NCBI RefSeq assembly: GCF_003971195.1
Contig: NZ_CP034593.1
Span: forward strand, 2,766,640 to 2,830,639
Source: Flaviflexus ciconiae
GTDB taxonomy: Bacteria; Actinomycetota; Actinomycetes; Actinomycetales; Actinomycetaceae
Length of the DNA: 64,000 bases
Direction: 5' to 3'
The notes beneath the pieces were generated by a model, which did no database searches, was not told the origin of the DNA, and saw nothing but the letters and a program-made list of their open reading frames with translations. Shown one piece after another: positions 1-7,891 of this stretch (its first letter is position 1; each line of letters begins with the position of its first letter). The position numbers and the translations under genes are program-made.

Positions 1-45
1 GCGGTTCCCAGCATCTCGATCTTTTGTTGATATTCCATGGATCTT

Positions 46-510
46 GAGGGGGTGTCAAATAGATTGTGTACGGGTCACCGATGAAAGGACATGATGGTGA
101 CTGTGACTGATACGCAACCAAACCCGAGACGGGCTGAAGAGATCGTTGATCGGCTCAAGGTATCTGGAGCTCTGGACGAGCTGTTCGCGAAGATTGATTC
201 TGGTGAGGTTGAGCTGACCGGTGATGGTGGACTCGTGCCTGCCCTGATCAAGGAAACTCTCGAGCGTGGCCTGCAGGCTGAGATGACTTCGCATCTGGGT
301 TATGCCGCGGGCGATCGTGAAGCGAAGACCACGACAAACGTACGCAATGGTTCGTACCCGAAGACGGTAGCCTCAGATGTCGGCGACCTTGAGATCATGG
401 TGCCCCGCGACCGGGATGGGTTGTTCACACCGCGGCTGGTGCCCAAAGGCAACCGGCGGCTGGGCGGGCTTGATGACATGATCATCAGTTTGTATGCGGG
501 CGGGATGACG
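46..510 (+). mobile_element. IS256-family insertion sequence remnant, left end only
   Basis: The 45 bases ahead of the transposase start resemble the terminal region that usually precedes IS256/Mutator transposases. The transposase then begins at 91. The element is cut at about 510, where the sequence changes into an oppositely oriented flavoprotein gene. No right end, second inverted repeat or target duplication is visible. It is therefore a dead fragment. Its precise left boundary cannot be set without a second copy for comparison. Confidence 0.6.
91..510 (+). pseudogene. IS256-family transposase, N-terminal fragment
   Basis: About 140 residues of a Mutator/IS256 transposase are readable, against roughly 400 in an intact enzyme. 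Recognisable family segments include PALIKETLERGLQAEMTSHLGY, split here as PALIKETLERGLQ then AEMTSHLGY, the basic patch near EIMVPRDRDG, and GLDDMIISLYAGGMT just before the break. The catalytic DDE core lies downstream of the break and is missing, so it cannot transpose. The reading frame runs into unrelated sequence after GGMT and stops at 532-534. GAAAGGA upstream of the ATG is a plausible ribosome site. Confidence 0.8.
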
Positions 511-511
511 G

Positions 512-724
512 GTCGATGCCCTTTCCCTGCATGAGGCGCGCCCCGTCGACGATCTCTGCCCCGCGGCGGAGGATCTTCTTCGGGTCACAGCCTCGAAGCA
601 CGCACGTCCCGCCATAGGACAGGCTGTCGACGATGGCGACTCGCCATCCCTCCTTCGCGCATGCAGTTGCTGCAGTGGATCCGGCAGTGCCGGTGCCGAT
701 GACGATGAGGTGGGAGTCCGTCAC
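512..724 (-). pseudogene. FAD-dependent disulfide reductase family, N-terminal fragment
   Basis: On the minus strand about 70 residues of a pyridine-nucleotide-disulfide oxidoreductase can be read from a GTG start at 724. The FAD-binding Rossmann motif VIGTGTAG lies near residue 9, and the redox-active disulfide motif GGTCVLRGCDPKK (CxxxxC) near residue 40. This places it with glutathione, mycothione or mercuric reductase relatives. The rest of the FAD, NAD and dimer domains is absent, because the gene ends at the junction with the IS256 remnant. Both genes at this junction have lost their 3' ends. Confidence 0.8.
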
Positions 725-945
725 TGTGCACTCCTCTCGGATGTGCTAGTCGTCGGGTTAAGGCGGAGCCGGGTCGGAGGTGCCGTTGACGACGTGTGCT
801 GCGGGTTCGGCTCGGCCGATGCACCTCGCATGATGGTGTGATCCAGACTATATACGGTGCTATTCTTCAGGTTCACCGGAGGATCGGAAGCTTTCAGCTT
901 CGCTGTCCGTGACGAGCCTGGCCGCGCAGGCAGGAAGGTCATCAA

Positions 946-1299
946 ATGAACGAACATCACAGAATCTCCTACATCGAGCTCGGCGTCACCGATCTAGCAA
1001 AAACCCGCAACTTCTACGAAACGGCGTTCGGATGGGAGTTCAACGAGTACGGCCCCTCGTACTGCGGGATCAGGTCGTCCGATGGGGACGGGGAGATCGG
1101 TGGACTGGACGCTGGTTCGGCTCCGAGAGACGGAGGGCCGCTCATCCTCATTTTCTCCAACGATCTGGAGGCGTCTGTTGAGGCAGTGGAAAACGTCGGC
1201 GGAACCCTCGCAGTGCCGCCCTACGCCTACCCGGGCGGGCGCAGGTTCGAGTTCCTCGATCCCAGCGGCAACCGGCTAGGGGTCTTCTCAAACGAATGA
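946..1299 (+). CDS. VOC (glyoxalase/bleomycin-resistance fold) family protein
   Basis: This 117-residue protein has the paired beta-alpha-beta-beta-beta pattern of the vicinal-oxygen-chelate superfamily. It opens with YIELGVTDLAKTRNFYETAFGW and closes with FEFLDPSGNRLGVFS, the classical C-terminal module (the motif is split here for length: YIELGVTDLAK, TRNFYETAFGW). Members are metal-dependent isomerases, dioxygenases or resistance proteins. Length and motifs suit a small stand-alone VOC protein, but the substrate cannot be told. The ATG at 946 is the first start consistent with the family N terminus. It is flanked by the broken flavoprotein and the DUF421 gene, with no clear operon partner. 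Confidence 0.85.
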   Translation: MNEHHRISYIELGVTDLAKTRNFYETAFGWEFNEYGPSYCGIRSSDGDGEIGGLDAGSAPRDGGPLILIFSNDLEASVEAVENVGGTLAVPPYAYPGGRRFEFLDPSGNRLGVFSNE

Positions 1300-1420
1300 G
1301 CCGGCGGCCAGTCCGCTCAGCTGCGGCCGGTGAAGGCCGGAGCGGTCGTGCTGGCGGTCAAGGTCTTCATGAGCGTAGCGCACTGTGTCGATGGTCGGCA
1401 GCGTATGAAAGGATCTCCCT

Positions 1421-1951
1421 ATGTTTTTCGACTCCTGGTCAGATCTCAGCCGCATCCTCATCATCGGCGTCCTCACCTACGGCGCCGTCGTCGTCGCACT
1501 CCGGCTGACAGGCAAGAGGACGCTGTCGCAGCTCAACGCCTTCGACTTCATCGTCACCGTTGCGCTCGGCTCCGTCATGGCGACGATCATGCTGTCATCC
1601 GACGTCTCGCTCAGCGAGGGCGTCCTCGCCTTCGGGCTCTTGGCCGGGCTGCAGTTCGTCGTCGCTTTCGTCAGCTCCCGAGTGCCCTGGGCTCGCAAGC
1701 TCCTCACGTCCCGCTCGGCGCTCCTGGTGCACCAAGGGAACGTCCTTAGCGAGGCGCTCGTCGAGCATCGGCTGAGCGAATCGGCGCTCCGACAGGCGGT
1801 CCGCATGAAGGGATTCGGCGGACTCGACCAGGTCGGGGCTGTCATCCTCGAGACGAACGGAACGCTGAGCGTCATCTCCGTTGACAACATGGGGGACCGG
1901 TGGGCGCTCGCGGATGTCGAGGGCGCCACGGACCTGACCGAGCGAGACTGA
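1421..1951 (+). CDS. DUF421 (YetF-like) membrane protein
   Basis: This 176-residue protein has an N-terminal membrane part of about three helices (roughly residues 8-75, containing LTYGAVVVALRLTGKRTLSQ) and a soluble C-terminal domain with the DUF421 signature SALLVHQGNVL and ALRQAVRMKGF. The family includes Bacillus YetF and relatives tied to spore or membrane functions, but its biochemical role is unknown. The protein is shorter than many family members, which exceed 200 residues, mostly at the C terminus. It ends 107 bases before the heliorhodopsin start on the same strand, so co-transcription is possible. Confidence 0.85.
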   Translation: MFFDSWSDLSRILIIGVLTYGAVVVALRLTGKRTLSQLNAFDFIVTVALGSVMATIMLSSDVSLSEGVLAFGLLAGLQFVVAFVSSRVPWARKLLTSRSALLVHQGNVLSEALVEHRLSESALRQAVRMKGFGGLDQVGAVILETNGTLSVISVDNMGDRWALADVEGATDLTERD

Positions 1952-2058
1952 CAGGCCCGCTCCGTCGAGTGAAGCGAGGAGCGTGCGACCGTTGCGATGA
2001 CCGGGAGCGAGGCGGACCTGTATCTTGACAGCATTAGACATCCACTGATCGGAGAACC

Positions 2059-2829
2059 GTGAGCACAGAAATTGATGCAGGCCGGTATGCCGGCCTGCGC
2101 AGGTACAACATCATTGCCGCGGTCATGCATGCGGCCCAAGCAGTTGCCGTGGTGTTACTCGCAACTGACTTCACGCTGCCGGTCACGGCCAGCTACCTCG
2201 CAGGCCCTCCGGGAAGCCCTCCCGGTGAGGCGGTCACGTTGTGGGACGTGCCAATTCCGATGGCGATCGCTGCGTTCCTTGCGCTGTCCTCGCTATTTCA
2301 CATCATCGTGTCGATTCCGCCGTTCTTCCAGCGCTACCGAGATGGTCTGGCGCAGGGCCACAACTACTTCCGCTGGGTCGAGTACGCACTGTCAGCCTCG
2401 CTCATGATCGTCATCATCGCCCAGCTCGTCGGTATCTCCGACGTCGTTGCCCTCGTTGCAATCTTCGGTGTCAATGCCTCAATGATCCTCTTCGGCTGGC
2501 TGCAGGAGCGCTATCATCGGCCGGGCGATGGCGGGTGGCTGCCCTTCATCTTCGGATGTTTTGCAGGCGTCGTCCCCTGGATCGGCATCGTCATCTACAC
2601 GATCGCCCCGGGCTCGACCACGGGAGCAGAGCCTCCCGGCTTCGTCTACGGAATCATCGTCTCCCTCTTTCTCTTCTTCAATGTCTTCGCGATTGTCCAG
2701 TGGCTTCAATACCGCCCCGTCGGAAAGTTCCGCGACTACCTCCTGGGAGAGCGCCTCTACATCACCCTCAGCCTCACGGCGAAGTCCGCTCTGGCATGGC
2801 AGATCTTCGCAGGAACCCTCGCCGCCTGA
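2059..2829 (+). CDS. Heliorhodopsin, retinal-binding seven-helix photoreceptor
   Basis: This 256-residue protein has seven predicted membrane helices, at roughly residues 13-35, 67-90, 104-124, 127-147, 159-181, 195-215 and 231-253. Helix 7 reads SLTAKSALAWQIF, placing the retinal Schiff-base lysine at K242. Helix 3 reads RWVEYALSASLMIVI, placing the glutamate counterion at E108. H24, H81 and S238 sit where conserved retinal-pocket residues occur in heliorhodopsins, one position later than in the reference protein HeR-48C12 (E107, K241, H23, H80, S237). The long loop between helices 1 and 2 also fits. Type-1 pump motifs (DxxxK/DTD) are absent. Heliorhodopsins have inverted topology and slow photocycles, and their partners are largely unknown. 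The GTG start follows GGAGAA. No retinal synthesis gene is in the window. Confidence 0.95.
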   Translation: MSTEIDAGRYAGLRRYNIIAAVMHAAQAVAVVLLATDFTLPVTASYLAGPPGSPPGEAVTLWDVPIPMAIAAFLALSSLFHIIVSIPPFFQRYRDGLAQGHNYFRWVEYALSASLMIVIIAQLVGISDVVALVAIFGVNASMILFGWLQERYHRPGDGGWLPFIFGCFAGVVPWIGIVIYTIAPGSTTGAEPPGFVYGIIVSLFLFFNVFAIVQWLQYRPVGKFRDYLLGERLYITLSLTAKSALAWQIFAGTLAA

Positions 2830-2909
2830 CAGTTGAGCCACACCGGCCCGAGTTCGCTGCCCCTGAAGAAGGGATGCCCATGCGGACCAGCCGCGTAGGC
2901 TAATCCCCC

Positions 2910-3392
2910 ATGAAGCGAACGGGGCTGGAGATGACGGAGGACGGTCGGTACATCGTCGTCAAAGGGCGGCGGTGGCGAGCATCTGATCCGAGCATTCCGG
3001 AAGAGTTGAAGGATGAGCTGGTGCGGGAGCTCATGCGGGCTCGTCGAGCCATCAAAGGCGGAGATATGTCAGCCCGCGCGCGGGTTCACGCTGCCAAGAC
3101 GGCCCTTGGGGAGCGCGGAGAGCCGTGGTGGGAGCAGACTGCCGACGGGAGGCGCTCGCGAGCAGTGGCAACTGTGTCAGCTTTGCTGAGCGGCCGCGAT
3201 GGGGAGCCTGTCCACTCGCGTGAGGTCGCGCAGGTCGTCGGCGGCGAGCAGTGGCAGAATATCGTCGAGATCGCCATGCGGGAGGCCGTCGGAAAACAGT
3301 GGGCCCTGCGAGAGCACGATGGTGGGCTTGCGGTCTCTCAAAAGCCAGTGGCCAGAGGCGGCGCAACGACGCCAGAGCCCAAGGAGAGCTGA
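2910..3392 (+). CDS. Conserved actinobacterial protein with DUF3253-like C terminus
   Basis: This 160-residue soluble protein has an N-terminal part (residues 5-75, with GRYIVVKGRRWRASDPSIP and the strongly conserved LGERGEPWWEQTADGR). That part matches a widespread actinobacterial family often labelled Tol-transporter-like without functional proof. The C-terminal part (residues 85-140, ATVSALLSGRDGEPVHSREVA) looks like the small winged DUF3253 module. No catalytic residues are recognised. It follows the heliorhodopsin by 80 bases on the same strand and ends five bases before the convergent PIG-L gene. Whether it is transcribed with the rhodopsin cannot be told from the sequence. Confidence 0.75.
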   Translation: MKRTGLEMTEDGRYIVVKGRRWRASDPSIPEELKDELVRELMRARRAIKGGDMSARARVHAAKTALGERGEPWWEQTADGRRSRAVATVSALLSGRDGEPVHSREVAQVVGGEQWQNIVEIAMREAVGKQWALREHDGGLAVSQKPVARGGATTPEPKES

Positions 3393-3397
3393 ACGGA

Positions 3398-4060
3398 TCA
3401 CCGCCTGAGCCAGACGAGATGCTCCTCGTCTCCCTGGAGCTCCAGCCGGCGCCAGAGGACACTGCCGGGAACGGCTTGCGAGGCGTGGTGAGCGATGGCG
3501 CGGCGCTGTGCAGAGCGGTCGACCGTGAGGACGAGGTCTCCGACCGTCTCGCATCCAGCGAAGGGTGCTCCCGTCTCTTCCATCAGAGCCTGGGCGACGT
3601 TGTTCGACAGCGTCCACGCCAGTACAGGAAGATCAAGCTCGTCTGCTGCAGCCACGGCCGCCTCGGAGGCTGCGATGTGGTCGGGGTGAGCGGTAATGCC
3701 GGTGAGATCGAAGACGAGCATGCCATCCGCATCAGTGCCTCGTGCGGCGTCTTCGACCCTTGTTCTCAGATCTTCGAAGTCCCAGGCGCCCAGTCCGCCG
3801 TCGGGCAGGTCGAGCAGCCTCGTTGACGCGGCGCCGATCTCTTGCGCCGCAGCATGGAGCTCGTCGGCCCGAATCTCAGCGAGGTTCGGCGCTGCGCCCA
3901 GCGTTGAGGCTTCTCCCTGGGTGAAGCACAGCACGTCGACCTCCGCGCCATTCTGCGCGAAAGCATCGATGATCGCTCCAAGTCCGAACGACTCATCGTC
4001 AGGGTGTGCAACAACAACGAGGACGCTCTTCCAATCGGGCAGACGTGGTGAAGTGGCCAT
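3398..4060 (-). CDS. PIG-L/LmbE family zinc-dependent N-deacetylase
   Basis: This 220-residue protein carries the zinc-binding motif AHPDDESFGLG near residue 20 and a second histidine motif ITAHPDHIAAS near residue 118, both diagnostic of LmbE/PIG-L deacetylases. Actinobacterial members remove acetyl groups from GlcNAc-containing thiols or act as mycothiol conjugate amidases. This one is shorter than MshB or Mca (about 290 residues), so its substrate is left open. The longer frame upstream was rejected because the family N terminus begins at the ATG at 4060, preceded within 25 bases by a palindromic operator candidate. Confidence 0.88.
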   Translation of the reverse strand: MATSPRLPDWKSVLVVVAHPDDESFGLGAIIDAFAQNGAEVDVLCFTQGEASTLGAAPNLAEIRADELHAAAQEIGAASTRLLDLPDGGLGAWDFEDLRTRVEDAARGTDADGMLVFDLTGITAHPDHIAASEAAVAAADELDLPVLAWTLSNNVAQALMEETGAPFAGCETVGDLVLTVDRSAQRRAIAHHASQAVPGSVLWRRLELQGDEEHLVWLRR

Positions 4061-4528
4061 GCACCCAATATACCCCCAGGGGTACCGTGAATGCGCGGAG
4101 AATTCTGAATTCGCCGTGTCGGCCGATCTGGTGGGCATGATCGCCGAGGCTGCAGAGCAGATGATGCGTCTCAGCGGCGGCTCAGCGGTCTGTGCGATGA
4201 CGAAGGCGGGGACGTCTGTTCCCGGGATCAAGTATGCGGAACGCTGATGGGCAGGGCTGCGAGAAGTCGAACGTGCGATAGCGGGCGATTCGAACGCCGA
4301 TGTTGCTGTGCACGCTGTGGCCGCACGGTGGCGTAAAGGGCTCGACACGGCGATTGAAAGGGATGCGGGACGCGATTGGGCGGCGTATTAGCACGGCGGA
4401 GTCGATGCGGTGGCCGACTTCGCTGATCGCCTGCGGTGAATGGCCGAGAAGGGAAATGTCCCGAGCAGCGGCGAAGCGTCGCAGATGCTGTCGTTCAGCG
4501 CTTGCTGCGGAGCATCCTCCGGTAATGT
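4061..4528. other. Divergent intergenic region between PIG-L and UbiB genes
   Basis: About 470 bases without a convincing gene separate two divergently oriented genes, so at least two promoters are expected here. The only clear sequence feature is the palindrome at 4071-4084 next to the PIG-L start. Open frames inside are short, lack family resemblance and overlap each other on both strands. Confidence 0.6.
4071..4084. promoter_or_regulatory. Palindrome resembling a CsoR-type operator
   Basis: The sequence TACCCC-CA-GGGGTA is a perfect 6-base inverted repeat around two bases, ending 11 bases before the PIG-L start codon. C-run/G-run palindromes of this form are bound by CsoR/RcnR-family copper or persulfide repressors. 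No csoR gene is seen in the window, so the regulator assignment is inference. Confidence 0.4.
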
Positions 4529-6181
4529 GTGGGCATGGCAAGCCACCTCAATCGATACCGTGAGATCGCAAACGTTCTGACCCGCAATGGACTTCGTGCC
4601 CTGGCGCTCCAAGCGGGGCTGGGGAGGTGGCTTCCCGCCGAAAGCGAGACGGTCGAGGCGGGAGATGACGACGCTCTGCCCGAGCTTCTCGTCTCCGCCT
4701 TCGAAGAGCTGGGGACAGCTTTCGTCAAGCTCGGCCAGCTCATCTCCATGCGACCCGACATCTTCCCTGAAGCGTATTGCACAGCGTTCGGCCGGCTCAC
4801 CGATGACACGAATCCGATCCCCTTCGACGAGCTCGCTGAGGTCGTTCACGAAGACCTCGGTGCGACGGTGGATGAACTGTTCGAGTCGTTCGACCGCACC
4901 CCGCTCGCCTCGGCATCGATCGGCCAGGTCTACGCGGCGCGCCTGCACGACGGTCGTGAGGCCGTCGTCAAGATCCGCAAACCCGGAGTGGTGGAAGAGG
5001 TCAACATCGACCTTGAGATCCTCCACAATCTTGCTCGTCGCATGACCCGCAGCTCGGACATGCTCGTCGACATGGACTTCCCAAGCGTCGTCGAAGAATT
5101 CTCAGACGCTCTGCGAGCAGAGCTCGACTATCTCGTCGAAGCTCGCGCGTGCGAAGAGATCGGTGAGAATTTCAAAGATGTCGATGGTGTCCACGTCCCG
5201 TGGATTGACTGGGAGACGACGACCTCGAGAGTGATGACGATGGAAGGGCTGTCTGGCATCCGCATCGACGATGTCGACGCCCTCGATGAGGCAGGGATTG
5301 ACCGCTCCGATCTCGCCTACCGGGCAGCCGAGATCTTCATTCGGATGATTTTCGAGGACGGAGTCTTCCATGCGGACCCGCATGCGGGGAATCTCTTCGT
5401 TGAGCGCGACGGCACCATCGGCATATTCGACTTCGGGTCCGTCGGCCGCATCAGTGAAGACCTCCGTCGCCGTTTCGCCAGCATGATGATGGCCTTTGTT
5501 GAGGGCGACACCGATGGCCTGGCCAGCTCTCTCCTCCGCATCGCCCCACCCCGGGGCCCGCTCGATCGGCGCCTCCTGCGAAGTGACGTCGCACGCATCA
5601 CCGAGCGCATGGACGGCCAAACGCTTGCCGAGATCGACATCGACAGGCTCGCCAGCCAGATATTCTCGATCGTCCGCACGCACCGTCTCTCGCTCCCACC
5701 CAACGTTGTGCAGCTCTTCCGCATGCTTATGATCGCTGACGGGCTTGGTCGAACAATCCATCCCGATTTCGACATCAACGAGGCACTTACCCCTTACACG
5801 AATCGCCTAGTCGAGGAGAAGCTTGATCCTAAGTGGCTCGCAGAACGTCTACGGGCTGCGGCCATGACCGCTGCAGAGTTCAGCACCGAGCTGCCCAGCT
5901 ACATCCGCACAATCATGGAGCAGATCGAGCGAGGTGGGGTCGACATCAACATCCGCGCAAGCGAGATCGAGCCGCTTGTGGAGCGCATGGAGCGGACGGG
6001 CGACAGGATGGTCGCCGCCCTCATCGTCGCCGCCATGATCACCGGCGGAACGAACCTCCTCGCGGCATACAAAGACAGCCTCGGCCGCTTCATCGGCCCC
6101 ATCGCCGCGGCCGGTGGAGCGGCTCTCACCGGTGGCAGTGCCTACATCGCTTGGAGCTCGCGACCGCGTCGCCTGAGGTAG
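4529..6181 (+). CDS. ABC1/UbiB/ADCK family atypical kinase
   Basis: This 550-residue protein shows the hallmark UbiB kinase-like motifs: the KxGQ region FVKLGQLISMRPD (about residue 66), the ATP-loop ASIGQVYAARL (near 132), the lysine in AVVKIRKPG, the catalytic HADPHAGNLF and the metal-binding IFDFGSVG. Two hydrophobic segments near the C terminus (VAALIVAAMITGGTNLLA and FIGPIAAAGGAAL) form the usual membrane anchor. The family supports quinone biosynthesis or lipid homeostasis through ATPase activity. A GTG at 4529 is used, with an ATG two codons later as alternative. It is single-gene and unbroken, in contrast to its right neighbour. Confidence 0.9.
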   Translation: MGMASHLNRYREIANVLTRNGLRALALQAGLGRWLPAESETVEAGDDDALPELLVSAFEELGTAFVKLGQLISMRPDIFPEAYCTAFGRLTDDTNPIPFDELAEVVHEDLGATVDELFESFDRTPLASASIGQVYAARLHDGREAVVKIRKPGVVEEVNIDLEILHNLARRMTRSSDMLVDMDFPSVVEEFSDALRAELDYLVEARACEEIGENFKDVDGVHVPWIDWETTTSRVMTMEGLSGIRIDDVDALDEAGIDRSDLAYRAAEIFIRMIFEDGVFHADPHAGNLFVERDGTIGIFDFGSVGRISEDLRRRFASMMMAFVEGDTDGLASSLLRIAPPRGPLDRRLLRSDVARITERMDGQTLAEIDIDRLASQIFSIVRTHRLSLPPNVVQLFRMLMIADGLGRTIHPDFDINEALTPYTNRLVEEKLDPKWLAERLRAAAMTAAEFSTELPSYIRTIMEQIERGGVDINIRASEIEPLVERMERTGDRMVAALIVAAMITGGTNLLAAYKDSLGRFIGPIAAAGGAALTGGSAYIAWSSRPRRLR

Positions 6182-6295
6182 GTCGATCGAGCGGGGCAGG
6201 ACAGACCTGTTATGCCCGCCAGTTGGACTGCCCGAGTATTCATGGGCAGCCCGCCTATGCTTGACGTCAACGCATTGATCGAATGGGAGACAAGA

Positions 6296-7434
6296 ATGGC
6301 CGAGACAATCCGTACGACGCACGTCGGCTCGCTGCCGCGTCCAACCGCCCTCATCAACGAGAACGTCGCGCTCTAGAAGGGCGAACTAAGCCGCGCTGAC
6401 TTTGACGAGCGCCTCCAGACGCACATCAACGACGTTGTTGCCCGCCAGCTCGACGCCGGCATCGACCTCGTCAACGACGGCGAATTCGGCAAGCCGGTCA
6501 CCGAAGAGATCGAGCCGACCGCATGGGTCTACTACGCTTGGCATCGCTTCAACGGTCTCGGGTTTGCCGAGCACAATGATGGTGTCATGCCGAACGTGAA
6601 CGAGGTGCCGGGCAAGTATGACGAGCCAGACGTGACGACCTACGCGAACAGGCGCGACTATTCGGCTTTTAAGGAGGCGTACCTCTCCGATCCGTACAAT
6701 GCGGGAATCATGGCGGCTCTCGACAGCCCAACCGCCCCGGCGATCATTGAGGACGTCGCGTACGTCGGTCAGGATGCAGTTCGTGCCGACGCGGAAGGGC
6801 TCCGCGCAGCTCTCCGCTCTGCGGGCGCAGAGGGCCGAGGATTCATTTCCTCCATCTCGCCCGGCATGCTCTCTTCCATGGGCAACGCCCACTACGAGTC
6901 GCGCCACGATGCGGGCATGGCGCTCGCGGCCGAGCTCAACAAGGAGTACCGCGCCATCGTCGATGTTGGGCACACGCTGCAGATCGATGCGCCGGACCTC
7001 GCCGACTCGTGGGATCAGATGAATCCCGAGCCGACCGTCGAGGAGTACCTCAAGTACGTGCGCCACTCGGTGGAGGAGATCAACGAGTCGATCAGGGGAA
7101 TCGACCGTGACAAGGTCCGCATCCATGTCTGCTGGGGCTCGTGGCACGGCCCGCACACCACTGACATCCCGTTCGACGACATCGTCGACACGATCTTCGA
7201 GGCGAACGCCGGCGCGTTCGCCTTCGAGGCCGCCAACCCCCGTCACGCGTGGGAGTGGAAGATCTGGAAGGATCGCACGCTCCCGGAGGGCACCAAGCTC
7301 ATTCCCGGAGTCATCTCCCACAACACGAACATCGTGGAGCACCCGGAAACGGTGGCACAGTCGATCATCCGCTTCGCCGAGCTCGTCGGCCCCGAGAACG
7401 TCATCGCCTCGCCGAGAAGTACATGGGGCTGTAG
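6296..7434 (+). pseudogene. Broken cobalamin-independent methionine-synthase-II-like gene
   Basis: This is a close homologue of the intact gene at 28834-30054. The start matches (MAETIRTTHVGSLPRP), but codon 27 is a TAG at 6374-6376 where the homologue has CAG. The frame then continues with about 345 well-conserved residues, including the metal-site segment CWGSWHGPHTTD. Near 7411 roughly 27 codons are deleted out of frame, joining NVIAS to AEKYMGL. This removes the DCGLGGR segment that supplies a zinc-ligand cysteine. The stop that ends the ancestral frame is at 7432-7434. With a nonsense codon and loss of a metal ligand, the copy cannot be active. Confidence 0.9.
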
Positions 7435-7627
7435 GGCAGCGGGTCAGCCCGCGCGCGACGGTGCTCGGGGCAGCATAAGCAAGCTGGCCCTGTGCGAGGA
7501 AGGAATGCTCTGCTTCGCGCGCTGATACTGTCCGACCCCTTCGGAGGCGGCATCTCGTAACTCCCGGCCTCGTCGACCTGGTCCGAATGCGGCTGAGGTA
7601 GTCGGCGTTGCGCATCTCTCTCGATTC

Positions 7628-7666
7628 GGTGGTGGCCCCGGGCTGCGTCAGTCCGGGGCCACCACC
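7628..7666. terminator. Long GC-rich hairpin, probable terminator
   Basis: A perfect 14-base stem (GGTGGTGGCCCCGG with its complement) encloses an 11-base loop. No T-run follows on either strand, so it is not a textbook intrinsic terminator. Its position about 190 bases after a gene end and before a new transcription unit still favours a terminator or RNA-stability role. Confidence 0.55.
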
Positions 7667-7840
7667 CGCGCCTGCATGCTGCCGAGACGACGGACGAAGT
7701 CGATTTCTGCGGGCATGGGACTGGAGAGAATCTGTCAGCGGTGACGTTCATCCAGTGCTTTGGAGTTCGAGTTCTCGCACGGGCTGGCCGCAAGGGATGA
7801 ATTCCGGTCGAACTCCTGAGATGAAATTGAGATCCATGTT

Positions 7841-7862
7841 ACTCTTTGTCTACAAAAAGAGT
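7841..7862. promoter_or_regulatory. Inverted repeat upstream of NCS1 permease operon
   Basis: Arms ACTCTTT and AAAGAGT flank an 8-base A/T-rich centre, 29 bases upstream of the chosen permease start. Such placement suits a repressor site controlling the permease-asparaginase-deacetylase genes. The regulator is unknown, and no regulator gene adjoins. Confidence 0.4.
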
Positions 7863-7891
7863 CTTCCACAATGCCAGCGAGAGGAATCACC

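Larger units (their letters stand above)
7435..7891. other. Intergenic region with a long hairpin and an operator-like repeat
   Basis: No gene-like frame is seen across about 450 bases between the broken methionine-synthase-like gene and the permease. It contains a strong hairpin at 7628-7666 and an inverted repeat at 7841-7862, just upstream of the permease start. These are listed separately. Confidence 0.6.

Noticed and set aside
2059..2829. Type-1 microbial rhodopsin pump or sensory rhodopsin
   Set aside because: The proton-pump motif of helix 3 (DTE/DTD type) is absent. The RWVEY and AKSALAWQ motifs are those of heliorhodopsin.
3696..4247. A 183-codon plus-strand frame running through the PIG-L gene and its upstream region
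   Set aside because: It lies opposite the zinc-motif-bearing deacetylase and has no protein family resemblance.
6386..7615. A 409-codon minus-strand frame opposite the broken methionine-synthase-like gene
   Set aside because: It is antisense to a recognisable pseudogene whose plus-strand translation aligns with the intact homologue, and has no independent support.
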